Below, one piece after another: positions 27,701-36,709 of a stretch of 64,000 nucleotides of DNA; the first letter of the stretch is position 1; each line of letters starts with the position of its first letter. A program made the translations under genes and the position numbers. The notes below the pieces were generated by a model that saw nothing but the letters and a program-made list of their open reading frames with translations, made no database searches and was not told where the DNA came from. The stretch is from an uncultured Porphyromonadaceae bacterium (lineage in GTDB: Bacteria > Bacteroidota > Bacteroidia > Bacteroidales > Muribaculaceae): NCBI GenBank assembly GCA_947643665.1, contig CANRWW010000001.1:62001-126000 (forward strand). The letters are read 5' to 3'.

Positions 27701-28152
27701 TACCCGGCTATGGGCATTCGCTTGATGTGGAGGTATCTTTCGACGGCGATGACTTCACCAGCCTACAGAAGCTGGTCTACTATATAGACTTTGATGAAGA
27801 AGGATGGCACAACTTCACCCTTCCGGTCAACAAGCCTTCCGGCGCAAAGAATATGCAGGTTCGCTTCCATGCCCACAAGGCGGCATATTCATGCAGTGTG
27901 GCAATAGATAATATCCTGGTAGAGGCAGAAGGCAGCGGTGTCGCTTCAGTAAAACCGGTAGAGGGTGCAATGGTCACGGCGCTTGACGGCAATGTCATCG
28001 TAATGGGTGCGGATGCCGGTGAGGTTGTGGTTGTTGCCGATACGGCAGGAAGAGTCCTGTATACAGGAACCGGTGACTGCAGGGTGCCGGTATCTTCTGG
28101 AACCTATATCGTCAAGGTCGGTGCCACAGCTGTAAAACTTCTCGTAAATTAA
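24769..28152 (+). CDS. Giant secreted fibronectin-III/cleaved-adhesin-type protein
   Basis: A 1127-residue exported protein (signal LSYALAVLLTTAGMSAAAF). It is built from fibronectin-III-like modules (PGAVQDLRAVEQPDGNVLLT; PSDLVAVLGEDGRVRVTWT) and two choice-of-anchor/cleaved-adhesin sandwich domains (about residues 385-545, PLPFTEGFDVQVSSYEWS; and 895-1060, SLPFVENFDTKVGDY). The whole block is internally duplicated: HTFHNPSPGEALSYRETSL near residue 115 matches HTFENPAPGEALVYEDTDL near residue 625. The end, GRVLYTGTGDCRVPVSSG and TYIVKVGATAVKLLVN, is the T9SS-type C-terminal sorting signature. Likely a surface adhesin or protein/glycan-binding scaffold; no protease or glycosidase motif is seen. 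Paralogous in build to the next gene and to the one at 44371. Confidence 0.8.
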   Translation: MRKNLSYALAVLLTTAGMSAAAFSPGEDNPLPAYVVAQAAGEDEEPLEPDDVSDLVISWNIIDGGFDISMTAPVSGSYYDYDNWTNVTGDLTEIEKIEVCLDKGYWEDPEILHTFHNPSPGEALSYRETSLEKGNKYDFNIVVHANGVTSGGAKVSGLLAGGVPAAVTGIKVETEKGQMPVKIIFTAPSTYAGCDIALPSLEKVVLQKPGGWYDDPEEIAVLDEVVPGKEHTMTVNKEGITGSVAWELIAYGADGASEKADVKVYIGMDTPGAVQDLRAVEQPDGNVLLTWDEPATGANNGYFQRDELKYTVILKSTGESSSSENSTVLSENQTGCSYLYENPATEPVKLRFAVKAATGAGTGVEANSAYLVIGPALPLPFTEGFDVQVSSYEWSAENLWGTATNCTSMFPPNWRCSGHTYIGNTQIKPESGEGGLMYIDFYDYTPLSDFWLISSKINIEGEEALAFAYSFYVPEKDSGNTGVGAEISFDNGETYKPLHYARLADVQAKGWNKATAEIPVPAGSKDAIVRIVANNDPKAVAVVIDGISLKPAEAIEEVYPSSVTDFTAAMNQEKGCVEIRLTAPTHSHPSLGDVNNEPLRYISRIDLLRQIGYGDFTLVHTFENPAPGEALVYEDTDLGQGGEYRYRAVAYVGQLCDYGNYTDGSIMIGQIPGEVTDFTALSTQGMAPVVLSFRMPEVDNQQKPLEKVTAVAITRYNTDTFVWDEIGRLTEGLEPGKTYTFNDADVAVGNVYEYRVMVHGTAGSSYGVSRSVFVGMDEPVEPSDLVAVLGEDGRVRVTWTAPSEGRNGGYIDVDHLTYVVQRGNGYSDYDAIMLAGNHTGTTFTDPTEFGEEEIVKYFVKAVSNGIAGYSAISNQLLVGRPSSLPFVENFDTKVGDYIQADHSSWTITSSEDSPIWAFAEMAYFINEGQVLPVDGGKGLAYAYYGHYGTNERDDYLTSGNMDVTSATAPQITFNVYGVPGYGHSLDVEVSFDGDDFTSLQKLVYYIDFDEEGWHNFTLPVNKPSGAKNMQVRFHAHKAAYSCSVAIDNILVEAEGSGVASVKPVEGAMVTALDGNVIVMGADAGEVVVVADTAGRVLYTGTGDCRVPVSSGTYIVKVGATAVKLLVN

Positions 28153-28165
28153 TATAGTGTATCAT

Positions 28166-28210
28166 AAAGCGGTGCAGGGAGACACAAAGCGTTTCCTTGC
28201 ATTGCTTTTT
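28166..28210 (+). terminator. Probable intrinsic terminator between the two giant secreted-protein genes
   Basis: AAAGCGGTGCAGGGA (28166-28180) can pair with TTCCTTGCATTGCTTT (28193-28208) using several G-U pairs, followed by a short T-run. Confidence 0.5.
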
Positions 28211-28236
28211 CTATACGGTGTTTAAAAATAATTATT

Positions 28237-31200
28237 ATGAAAAAACGACTTCTCTCATTGGTAGCTTCCGGTGCGGTGGCATTGGCGGCACAGCAGGTGG
28301 CGGCACAGTCGCTTCTGCTCAACGAGAATTTCGAGAGTCCTGCATTTCCCCCTTCGGGGTGGGTGGCACATGATGCGGACGGGGATGGCAACACATGGGA
28401 ACTGACATCGGACGGCATGTTCTCGCAGTCGGGAAGCAGCCGGCAGATTGCAATTTCTTTCGCTCGTAATCCAAAAGACTATTATGCCGGGATATATGGA
28501 CCGCAGGACAACTGGCTTGTGACCCCCGAATTTACGGTAAAGAATGCGTCTGTCACGCTTGAATTTGAATATTGCGCGCAGGATTGCGAGAATACAGAGC
28601 CTATTGAGGTGTTGATTTCAGAAACCGGGGGGAGCGGGATCGCTGATTTTGCCACCACTTTGTGGACGGCGAATGTGGACAATGGTTTTGAAGATACCCC
28701 GGTGGTGTCAAGCAAGAAGATCGGCCTGAGCGAATACACCGGCAAGACTGTGCGCGTGGCTTTCCGCCATAAGACAAACGGTACTTACGGCCTGAGCATT
28801 GACAACGTGACTGTAAACAACCAGATGGGACCGCAGACGCCCAAATGGTATGAGGTGACAGCTGATGCCGCCGGCGGCAACAGCGTGTATATCAAATGGC
28901 TTAACCCGGCAAAGAATGGCAATGGCGACGATTTGCAATCCGTTTCGGTGAATGTGTACCGCAACGGAGAGCTTGTGCATGTGGCTGAGGATATGGCTCC
29001 GGGCAGCGACGGCGAGTGGACTGACACGTCGGTAATTCCTGGCGAATATTCCTATACCTTGTCTGCTTTCACTGATCAAGGCGAGGGGCGCCTCATATCG
29101 GCTAAGGTCGTGCGCGTGGGAGAGGACATACCGGCAGCGGTGGCACAGACCTGTGCCCTGGCTTCCGGAAACAAGATCGTGGTCACGTGGGAGAGGCCTA
29201 CAAAAGGCGCCAATGCCACGTATAGCAAACCTACGGTATTCAATCCGGAAAATGTGCGGTTCATAGTAAAACGCCTTGACGGGGAGAATGAGACTGTACT
29301 TGCCGATGGGTTGAATGAAACTACGTATACCGACAGCGGCCTGGAAGCTGGCAAAACCTATGTATATACCGTACAGGCAAAGAACGATGCCGGAATCTCC
29401 CACGTGCTTGACCAGGCCTCGGCATATGTGGTACCCGCCGGTACGGCGGAACTTGCCATAGCGCAGACTGCCGAGAGGGTGAACCGTTCAGACAGGGTGG
29501 CGTTTGATCCCAGCGATGAGTTTGATGTGACGCAGACCCTTTATTTCCCGGATGAATTGCAGTTTGCACGCGGTACGATCAATTCTGCCATATACAAGAT
29601 ATATGGTTCGATGGATATAGAGACAGTGATGCCGGTGCGCATTTACCTCGGCGAGACAGACAAAATGGATTTCACCGACAAGCAGTGGGTGGATATGGCA
29701 GGTGCGACCAAAGTTTTTGAAGGGACGCTCTGTCTGGTGCAAGGATCGAAGGATTATAAATTTGACTTTGACGTGCCTTTTGAATACACGGGGCGCAATC
29801 TTGTGGTCACCATCATAAAAGATGGTAAACCCAATGCCAAATACTCGGATTGTTTCTACACTGTAGAGTCTGAGCGCACCGGGCGCTCGATGGTGACTTC
29901 CACCTACAGTAAAGTGGACGTAACAGCCATGCCCCATAGCACTTACAGCGACAAGGCTGCTGATGTGGTGCCTTCCGTGCGTTTCTTGATGGATCTTAAG
30001 GATACAGGCTCGCTTTCAGGAAAGATAACCGATGCCTCTACCGGCGCGCCTTTAGCCGGAGCCACTGTATCGGTTACCTCCGTACAGGGTCTGATGGCTA
30101 CTGCTGATGAGACCGGCGCGTATGTCATACCTTATCTTCCTGTAGGCACGCATGGTGTGTCTGTAGAGACTGCCGGATATGTCGCGGCTGAAACGACATT
30201 GGAGATTGCCGGCGATGCTGCCACCGTGAAAGATTTTGCCCTTGTGAGACTCGCCAATTATGAGCTTAAGGGTGTGGTGAAAGCCGGTGATACAGGACTT
30301 GCAGCCGATGGTGCGGTAGTGCGTCTGTCCGGCTATGAGAACATTGAGGTAACCGCCGATAGCCAGGGACGCTGGTCAATACCAGGAGTTTATTCCGGAA
30401 AGGATTACAGGCTGGAGATCTCTTATCCTATCTACGATCTCTTTGAAAAGGATATAAACAACGAGTCTGAGACCGCAGTTGACGAGGGTGATATAATGCT
30501 GGAACGGAGCCTCATCCCTCCTTTTGCCGTTGATGCTACCGTAGCTGCCGACGGATCGGATGTAAGCCTTGTATGGAGCGATCCGATGGCCCGCACCGGT
30601 GTGCCTGGAGATAAATCCATAGGTGATGTCAGCACAGTGTCCAGTGATGGCGGTGACTATTATTATACGAATTACAATGTCGCCCACCAGTTCCTTGCGG
30701 AAGATATTGCGGAGCAGGAGATGGCAGGGATGAGCGTTACCGGGCTGAAAGTATATATCAAAGCTGATGCAGGTACTTTCACGGCACATGTATGGGAAGG
30801 AGACCGTAATGAACATCGCGTGCTTGCAAGCAAGGAAATCCCGGCTTCGGAACTGGTAAAGGCGGGCAAATGGATTGAAGTGAAATTCGACGAGCCTGTG
30901 GAGATCAGGGCTGGCGGGAAATATCTCGTAGGAGTCAACTGCAACGGTTATGAAGGTTCGTCCACATTCGGTACCGCTCCTTACGGAAGCCGTGTCAACG
31001 GTAAAAATGATGTGAAATTCGATGAGACAGGTTCTGCGTCCAACGGATATTCCGCATGGTGTATAATCACTGAATGCGCAGTGCCCGCTTCTCCTGCCGG
31101 GGTTGCCGTAAATGATGACGCACCCAAGTGCTCGTATAATGTGTATCGTGGAACTGTTGAGGAGGCCACCGGTCTTACACAGTGGGAGAAAGTAACTTCA

Positions 31201-32619
31201 TCCCCGGTGAGTGACACTTCTTATGTGGATGCCGGATGGGCAAGCCTGATGTCGGGAGAATTCATATACGGCGTTTCAGCCGTGTATCAGAACGGTGAGT
31301 CTATTAAAGCCAAGTCCGGCGTATTGTCGCACAGCAATGATTGCGATGTGGCTGTCACGGCATTTGTAGATCCCCAGAAGTCGGTGGATATCAGATCAGA
31401 GGTGGCGGTTACGGTTACAGTGGCAAATCTGGGCGAGAAACCTGCAACTGATATTCCGGTAAGCCTTACCCTGGATGGCGGGGAGCCTATGGTCAGGATA
31501 TTTGAAGGCACACTCAACAAAGGGGAGAGCGCTGATGTGGAATTCGGCTCCATAGGTATTGATGAAAGTGTGCACACATTTGTAGCATCCACTGCTTTGG
31601 AAGGTGATGAAGTGAAGTCAAACGATGCCATGTCGTTCATTCTTCCAAATACCGGCAATGTGGAGTTGAATGCCTACCGCTGGAGTGCATACGGCAATGC
31701 CGGATTCATGAAAGTGCAGTCCAACAATCCTGAGGCGGCGGACTTCCGTAAGGAGTTCACGACCAAAGAAGGACTGATAATTTCCGGCGAATATCTCAAT
31801 GGGAAAATTTATGCCTATACAGCAACCTGGTATCAGGCTCCCAGAGAATTTATTGTCATTGATCCTGTCACCTGGACAATAGTCAGGGAGATTTCAAATG
31901 AGGATTATTATATTCTTGATATGGCGTATGACGCCAGTTCAAGCACAATGTTCGGCCTTGAGCCGGCAAGTGCCGACGAGGTTAATCTCGTAAAAATAGA
32001 TCTGAATACAGGAGCGCCATCTGTAATCGGTAGTCTGGGCTTTGTGGTAAGGGCGTTGGCTTGCGACGGGGAGGGACAGCTCTTCGGAATGTCTCAGTCT
32101 GGCAACCTTCTGAAGATTGATCGGGAGACTGCCCAGGTTACTGTAATCGGCGATACCGGTTTCGGCAATGTCGCATATCTGCAATCAATGGCGGTAGACC
32201 ACAGGAGCGGACGCCTCTTCTGGGCTGCTACATCCGACAATGTGATGGGTGACATTTATGAGATAGATCCCGTTACGGCAGAAAAACAGTATTATGGCTC
32301 CACGATGTTCAACGGTATTGAGCCTTCTGAGCTGGTATGCCTTTATACTCCCTATACACACATCACAAGTGGCGTGGAGGCCTTTGATATGGAGATAGGT
32401 GGTATGTCCGCTTCCGTGGGCATTTATGGCGAGGCGGTTGTGACTTCGGCAAAGGCGGCGGCTGTTAAGGTGTTTGACGCTCTTGGCGCATGTATGCATG
32501 CTGCTTCCGTTGATGCCGGTACAAGCCGTTTTACCCTTGACCTTGAACCGGGCATATATATGATGCAGGTAGAGGATGCCGCAGGTGCCGGGCTTACTGT
32601 CAAGTTCGTTATCAAATAA
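28237..32619 (+). CDS. Giant secreted multidomain adhesin-type protein
   Basis: A 1460-residue exported protein (signal RLLSLVASGAVALAAQQVAAQ). Modules in order: a cleaved-adhesin/choice-of-anchor domain at 25-205 (LLNENFESPAFPPSGWVAHD, DNWLVTPEFTVKNASVTLEF); fibronectin-III-like domains to about 400; a carboxypeptidase-regulatory-like domain at about 590-670 (GSLSGKITDASTGAPLAGAT) and a second at about 675-750; further sandwich domains; a CARDB-like domain near 1040-1130 (VAVTVTVANLGEKPATDIPV); and a propeller-like region at 1150-1370 (YILDMAYDASSSTMFGLEPA). It ends with a sorting-type tail (GIYMMQVEDAAGAGLTVKFV). Probably surface-displayed; ligand unknown. No catalytic motif is recognised. 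Confidence 0.8.
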   Translation: MKKRLLSLVASGAVALAAQQVAAQSLLLNENFESPAFPPSGWVAHDADGDGNTWELTSDGMFSQSGSSRQIAISFARNPKDYYAGIYGPQDNWLVTPEFTVKNASVTLEFEYCAQDCENTEPIEVLISETGGSGIADFATTLWTANVDNGFEDTPVVSSKKIGLSEYTGKTVRVAFRHKTNGTYGLSIDNVTVNNQMGPQTPKWYEVTADAAGGNSVYIKWLNPAKNGNGDDLQSVSVNVYRNGELVHVAEDMAPGSDGEWTDTSVIPGEYSYTLSAFTDQGEGRLISAKVVRVGEDIPAAVAQTCALASGNKIVVTWERPTKGANATYSKPTVFNPENVRFIVKRLDGENETVLADGLNETTYTDSGLEAGKTYVYTVQAKNDAGISHVLDQASAYVVPAGTAELAIAQTAERVNRSDRVAFDPSDEFDVTQTLYFPDELQFARGTINSAIYKIYGSMDIETVMPVRIYLGETDKMDFTDKQWVDMAGATKVFEGTLCLVQGSKDYKFDFDVPFEYTGRNLVVTIIKDGKPNAKYSDCFYTVESERTGRSMVTSTYSKVDVTAMPHSTYSDKAADVVPSVRFLMDLKDTGSLSGKITDASTGAPLAGATVSVTSVQGLMATADETGAYVIPYLPVGTHGVSVETAGYVAAETTLEIAGDAATVKDFALVRLANYELKGVVKAGDTGLAADGAVVRLSGYENIEVTADSQGRWSIPGVYSGKDYRLEISYPIYDLFEKDINNESETAVDEGDIMLERSLIPPFAVDATVAADGSDVSLVWSDPMARTGVPGDKSIGDVSTVSSDGGDYYYTNYNVAHQFLAEDIAEQEMAGMSVTGLKVYIKADAGTFTAHVWEGDRNEHRVLASKEIPASELVKAGKWIEVKFDEPVEIRAGGKYLVGVNCNGYEGSSTFGTAPYGSRVNGKNDVKFDETGSASNGYSAWCIITECAVPASPAGVAVNDDAPKCSYNVYRGTVEEATGLTQWEKVTSSPVSDTSYVDAGWASLMSGEFIYGVSAVYQNGESIKAKSGVLSHSNDCDVAVTAFVDPQKSVDIRSEVAVTVTVANLGEKPATDIPVSLTLDGGEPMVRIFEGTLNKGESADVEFGSIGIDESVHTFVASTALEGDEVKSNDAMSFILPNTGNVELNAYRWSAYGNAGFMKVQSNNPEAADFRKEFTTKEGLIISGEYLNGKIYAYTATWYQAPREFIVIDPVTWTIVREISNEDYYILDMAYDASSSTMFGLEPASADEVNLVKIDLNTGAPSVIGSLGFVVRALACDGEGQLFGMSQSGNLLKIDRETAQVTVIGDTGFGNVAYLQSMAVDHRSGRLFWAATSDNVMGDIYEIDPVTAEKQYYGSTMFNGIEPSELVCLYTPYTHITSGVEAFDMEIGGMSASVGIYGEAVVTSAKAAAVKVFDALGACMHAASVDAGTSRFTLDLEPGIYMMQVEDAAGAGLTVKFVIK

Positions 32620-32646
32620 CGCGACTTACTATCTAGGTAAAAACAG

Positions 32647-32683
32647 GGCGATGTGTCAAAATTCTTAATTTTGACACATCGCC
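32647..32683. terminator. Palindrome, GGCGATGTG family (copy 1), bidirectional terminator
   Basis: Arms 32647-32662 and 32668-32683 are exact reverse complements (16 bp, 5-base loop), flanked by AAAAA on the left and TTTTG on the right, in the gap between two convergent genes. The core GGCGATGTGTCA is shared with palindromes near 40682, 44316, 50049 and 57601. Confidence 0.8.
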
Positions 32684-32795
32684 TGATTTTGTTTGTATGG
32701 GAGCCATTATGGCACCGTCCTTTTTGGGGGCACATGATGCCTGGTTTTGGCTTCAATGCGTAAAGGGGTCAGTCTGACAGTTATGCGGTTATGAT

Positions 32796-34235
32796 TTATT
32801 CCTTATGGTCTTCGGCATAGGCTTCATCGGGATGGCAGCCGGTGCCGTCGAAACAGTGGGTACATATGCATTCCTTTGGCAAGCCGATGCTTTCCACAAG
32901 AGTGTTGATTTTGCTGAACTCAAGGGATGTAAGTCCAAGCTGCCGTGCGATTTCGTTGACCAGGCGGCGGTATTCAGGAGTGCCGGGTGTCTTGTATAGG
33001 TCAAGTTTTGCCGAAGCGTCCCCCTCGAAATCCTGTATTATGCGGCGTGTGATAAGTTCCATGTCGCTTTTCGAGGATGTGAAGTTTACAAACTCGCATC
33101 CATAGATCAGGGGAGGGCAGGATATGCGTGCGTGCACCTCCTTGGCGCCGCATTCATAGAAAGTGCGCACGTTGTCACGCAACTGTGTACCACGCACGAT
33201 GGAGTCGTCGCAGAACACAACCCTTCGTCCGTCAAGTATGGCGCGGTTGGGTATAAGTTTCATTTTTGCCACTAATGCGCGGCGCTCCTGGCTGCTGGGG
33301 GTAAAGCTGCGTGGCCATGTGGGTGTGTATTTCAGCACGGCGCGGCAGTAAGGTATTTTGCGGCCGTCGGCATAACCAAGTGCGTGTCCTACCCCGGAGT
33401 CGGGTATTCCGCATACGCAGTCGGCTTCCGTAGTATCTTCCTCTCCCATGCGCCGGCCTGATTCCTCACGCACGGCTTCGGCATTTATGCCGAGGTAGTC
33501 GCTTGCCGGAAAGCCGTAATATACCCATAGGAAGGAGCATATTTGCTGGCGTGAGGCCGGTTTACGGAGCACCTCCATACTGTCGGAGGTTAGTTTTACA
33601 ATCTCACCGGGACCGAGGTCACGCACTACATTATAGTCAAGATTCGGAAATGCGGAAGATTCGGTGGCGGCAGCGTATGCGCCATCCTTATGTCCTATCA
33701 CGATAGGGGTGCGTCCCATGTAGTCGCGGGCTGCTATGATGCCGTTTTCGGTGAGTATGAGCATCGAACATGAGCCTTTGATTTTCTTGTAAACAAGGTT
33801 GATGCCATCCACAAAGCTGTCGCCCATGTTTATCAGCAGACCTACCACTTCAGTGGGGTTGATGTTGTTTGACGACATCTCGCTGAAATGGATGCGCTGG
33901 TCTATGAGCTCATTTGCGATCTGCCTGAGGTTTGTTATTTTTGCCACTGTGACAACGGCATAACGTCCCAGATGGGAATTGATCAATATGGGCTGGGGAT
34001 CCGTATCGCTGATCACGCCTATACCTTCGTTTCCGACGAATTTTGGAAGATCTTCCTCGAATTTGGAACGGAAGTAACTGCGTTCAAGATTATGTATGGC
34101 CCGTGTGAATCCTTTCTCTGGATCATATGTGACCATGCCGGCCCTCCGGGTTCCGAGATGGGAATTATAGTCAATACCGTAAAACAGGTCTGTTGCGCAG
34201 GGGCGCTTTGAGATTGTGCCGAAAAAGCCTCCCAT
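32796..34235 (-). CDS. PurF-like phosphoribosyltransferase homologue lacking the glutaminase cysteine
   Basis: A 479-residue homologue of amidophosphoribosyltransferase, which normally makes phosphoribosylamine from PRPP and glutamine. The N-terminal Ntn domain is recognisable (SHLGTRRAGMV, ARDYMGRTPIVIG, AAATESSAFPNL, LGPGEIVKL), but the protein begins MGGFFG where active enzymes have MCGIxG. The nucleophile Cys is therefore replaced by Gly and glutamine hydrolysis should be lost. The phosphoribosyltransferase half keeps the PRPP loop VVFCDDSIVRGTQ (about residues 339-351). A Cys-rich tail ECICTHCFDGTGC is present. It may use ammonia, or have a regulatory or different phosphoribosyl role. 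No upstream in-frame start restores a Cys. It has its own promoter. Confidence 0.85.
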   Translation of the reverse strand: MGGFFGTISKRPCATDLFYGIDYNSHLGTRRAGMVTYDPEKGFTRAIHNLERSYFRSKFEEDLPKFVGNEGIGVISDTDPQPILINSHLGRYAVVTVAKITNLRQIANELIDQRIHFSEMSSNNINPTEVVGLLINMGDSFVDGINLVYKKIKGSCSMLILTENGIIAARDYMGRTPIVIGHKDGAYAAATESSAFPNLDYNVVRDLGPGEIVKLTSDSMEVLRKPASRQQICSFLWVYYGFPASDYLGINAEAVREESGRRMGEEDTTEADCVCGIPDSGVGHALGYADGRKIPYCRAVLKYTPTWPRSFTPSSQERRALVAKMKLIPNRAILDGRRVVFCDDSIVRGTQLRDNVRTFYECGAKEVHARISCPPLIYGCEFVNFTSSKSDMELITRRIIQDFEGDASAKLDLYKTPGTPEYRRLVNEIARQLGLTSLEFSKINTLVESIGLPKECICTHCFDGTGCHPDEAYAEDHKE

Positions 34236-34279
34236 ATACGATGATTTTTGAAAATTGGAAGTTTGTTTCAGAGAAAGTG

Positions 34280-34287
34280 CAAAGGTA
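34280..34287 (-). promoter_or_regulatory. -7 element of the PurF-like gene
   Basis: Reads TACCTTTG on the minus strand, 45 bases before the ATG. The T-run of the upstream operon's terminator falls where the -33 region should be. Confidence 0.65.
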
Positions 34288-34290
34288 CAA

Positions 34291-34342
34291 AAAAGCCGGT
34301 AGCTTATTCCTGTGTCTGAAGGAAAAAAACTACCGGTTTTTT
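34291..34342 (-). terminator. Terminator of the mannan operon
   Basis: CCGGTAG (34296-34302) and CTACCGG (34330-34336), flanked by A-runs and T-runs, form a stem followed on the minus strand by CTTTTTTG. It lies 29 bases after the GH76 stop. Confidence 0.75.
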
Positions 34343-34370
34343 ATTAAAAACGCCTATGAGGCACAATCGG

Positions 34371-36686
34371 CTACAATGCTACTTTTGTAACTGCTGACGA
34401 GTTGGCTGAAGTTGTCCGCACTACGTATATGCCATGCGGGAAGTCTTGCCCAATATCCCCTGCACACCCGCGATAGAGGCATGTGCCGGAGGTGGAGAAT
34501 ACTTCCACGGTCATATCTGAGTCGCCGGTAACGGTTATTCTGCCATTCTCCACTGTTATTTCGGGTCTGGCCGTGCTGTCTGATATAGTGGTATTGATAC
34601 CGGAGGTGGTGGTGTTATAGAGTGCGAATCCACTTACCTGCAGGTCGGAAGAGCCGTTGTTGTCAAGGAAGTTTATGCGGTAATGGCGGTACGGTTTTCC
34701 TGCGGCAGGGTTTATGACCGTATAATTTTCGTCGGTAAGTCCGGCACGGCGGAGCATGTCTACGGATTCGAACAGGAACAGTCCGCTGAGCAGATTGGAA
34801 GAGAAATATTTACCGTCCTGCCCTCCGTTGTCGCCCCATTCGTTGCGTTCGGAGCGGTGTTTCCAGTCAGGCATTATTTTCAGTTCCGGTCTTATCAGCG
34901 CGCAGTTGTATAGTGAACGGGCGTTTTCCACGAGATACTGCGCGTAGCGGTATTGGCGTTCGGGGTCAAGGAATCCTGAGAGCACCCAGTTGGTGATGTA
35001 GCGTATGTAGATGCCTTTGAACATTCCGCCGTCACCAACTCCTGATTCGCGCATGATACCGTCAGGCGAGAACCATGTCTCGAAGAGCGATTTGTCCATG
35101 AGGTCTACGGCGATGTCGTAGTATTTCTGATCCTTGGTGATGCGGTACAGCTCAAGAAGTCCTCCGACCCATGTCCCTTGGTTGTATGAGAAGGTCCAGC
35201 CTCGGTTGTCGTTGTGGGGGGAATCCTTGATGAAGCCGTCGTCAAAACGGGAGTGTGTGAGCATCCAGTCGAATATCATGATGGCTTTGTCAAGATATTG
35301 CTGTTCGCCGGTGATCTGATATAGTTTGGCGGCTCCTATTATTGCAGGAGCGTTGGAGCAGGAGTTTTTGCTGGTGCCGTCGCCGCTGTTCCAGCGTATG
35401 CCTCCTCCGTCATCGTCGTTCCATCCTACCCATATCCAGTCAAAAAGCTGTTTTGCCTCTTCCAGCCATTTGTCGCGGCCAGTGGTGAAGTTTTCGTAAC
35501 CGCGGATGCAGGCGAGGTTCATCCATTCCATGTCATCGTAGAAAGAGTTCCATAAGTCCTGGCGTCCGGCATCATATGCGGTGTACATGCCTGTGCGTAT
35601 GGAATTGGCGGAATTCTGGTAGGTGCGGTTTTCTGTGCGGGCATACGCGTCAATGTATGCGTCAATGGCATGTGCCATCCACCAGTAGTTGTAGCCATAG
35701 TCTATTTTGGAGGGATCAGGGTTCCATGCGGCGATTAGATATTGCCCTTTGCCCCATTTTCGCATGAAGTTTTTGCGTATGCCGGAGTGTATCTCGTCTG
35801 CCAGTTTTGCAAAGTCGATATGTGCCAGTTGGTCTTCCCCGATGGGACGTGTGGATATATAGCCTTCGCTTTCGAAGATCCCCTCGTTGCATCTTACGTC
35901 AAGTGTGGTCCAGTTCTCGCCGTCGTCAGATGCCAGCAGTTCCCATTCGGTTGGGCGCTGTGCTCTGGATGCATAGCGGTTTGAGGTCACTGAATATGAC
36001 CGTATGGCAGTTGGGGTGTTGAATGAATATTGTATCCATGCGTCATGCAGCCCGGTCTCTCCGGATACGTTCCGGAAGGTTACGGCTGTTTTGGGATCGC
36101 GATTGTCTATAGCGTCTTGGTTCTCTGCGAAAGCCGGCATGATGAACTTCCCGTTTTCCTGGGTGGAGATAGCTTGGTCGGTAACCGGTATACCCAAAAT
36201 TTGCAACTCGGCCAATTCAAGTGAGGTGCTGTTGGATATGGCTGTGACCTCTACTTTTATAGTGTTATAGGCCTTGCCGATGGATAATGCCCGGGCTACT
36301 TCTCCGGTAAACGGTGTCTGTATGGACACTGCGGTGTTTGTGCGTGTTATGGCTTTCCATGTGCCGGCTTCCTCGTCAAGACCGTAGATGGAAACCTTGG
36401 CGGGAGCCATTTCCAGATTGTCGCCGGCTACGAGGTTCACCCCCTGTACATACCAGGGTTGCCTGAGGGTGAATATCATTGAGGCTTCTGTGGCATTGTC
36501 AAGATGGAAAATGGTGGTATCGTCGCCGTCAAAAAGATTTTCAGCGGTAACGGGCATTTGGGCTCCTTCTATTTCCATTTTGCATCCGGCCAATGCGTTG
36601 TCGGTGGCGAGCACCTGTTGTGCGGCTGCTGGTGCGACTGAAACGGTTGCCAGCAGGGCGGCTATATGGATGTTTGTCTTATTCAT
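34371..36686 (-). CDS. GH76 alpha-1,6-mannanase with two N-terminal discoidin-like modules
   Basis: A 771-residue exported enzyme (signal HIAALLATVSVAPAAAQQ). Residues 30-165 and 170-275 are F5/8 type C-like carbohydrate-binding modules (SFNTPTAIRSYSVTSNRYAS, PTEWELLASDDGENWTTLD). Residues 290-690 are the GH76 catalytic domain with the paired aspartates of SFYDDMEWMNLACIRGYE (Asp384, Asp385) and the supporting NSCSNAPAIIGAAKLY. GH76 enzymes cut the alpha-1,6-mannan backbone. The C-terminal 60 residues form a T9SS-like tail (GTCLYRGCAGDIGQDFPHGI). Last gene of the mannan locus, 23 bases after GH38. Confidence 0.93.
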   Translation of the reverse strand: MNKTNIHIAALLATVSVAPAAAQQVLATDNALAGCKMEIEGAQMPVTAENLFDGDDTTIFHLDNATEASMIFTLRQPWYVQGVNLVAGDNLEMAPAKVSIYGLDEEAGTWKAITRTNTAVSIQTPFTGEVARALSIGKAYNTIKVEVTAISNSTSLELAELQILGIPVTDQAISTQENGKFIMPAFAENQDAIDNRDPKTAVTFRNVSGETGLHDAWIQYSFNTPTAIRSYSVTSNRYASRAQRPTEWELLASDDGENWTTLDVRCNEGIFESEGYISTRPIGEDQLAHIDFAKLADEIHSGIRKNFMRKWGKGQYLIAAWNPDPSKIDYGYNYWWMAHAIDAYIDAYARTENRTYQNSANSIRTGMYTAYDAGRQDLWNSFYDDMEWMNLACIRGYENFTTGRDKWLEEAKQLFDWIWVGWNDDDGGGIRWNSGDGTSKNSCSNAPAIIGAAKLYQITGEQQYLDKAIMIFDWMLTHSRFDDGFIKDSPHNDNRGWTFSYNQGTWVGGLLELYRITKDQKYYDIAVDLMDKSLFETWFSPDGIMRESGVGDGGMFKGIYIRYITNWVLSGFLDPERQYRYAQYLVENARSLYNCALIRPELKIMPDWKHRSERNEWGDNGGQDGKYFSSNLLSGLFLFESVDMLRRAGLTDENYTVINPAAGKPYRHYRINFLDNNGSSDLQVSGFALYNTTTSGINTTISDSTARPEITVENGRITVTGDSDMTVEVFSTSGTCLYRGCAGDIGQDFPHGIYVVRTTSANSSAVTKVAL

Positions 36687-36709
36687 GGGAGTTGTTCTGT
36701 TCTGGTGGA

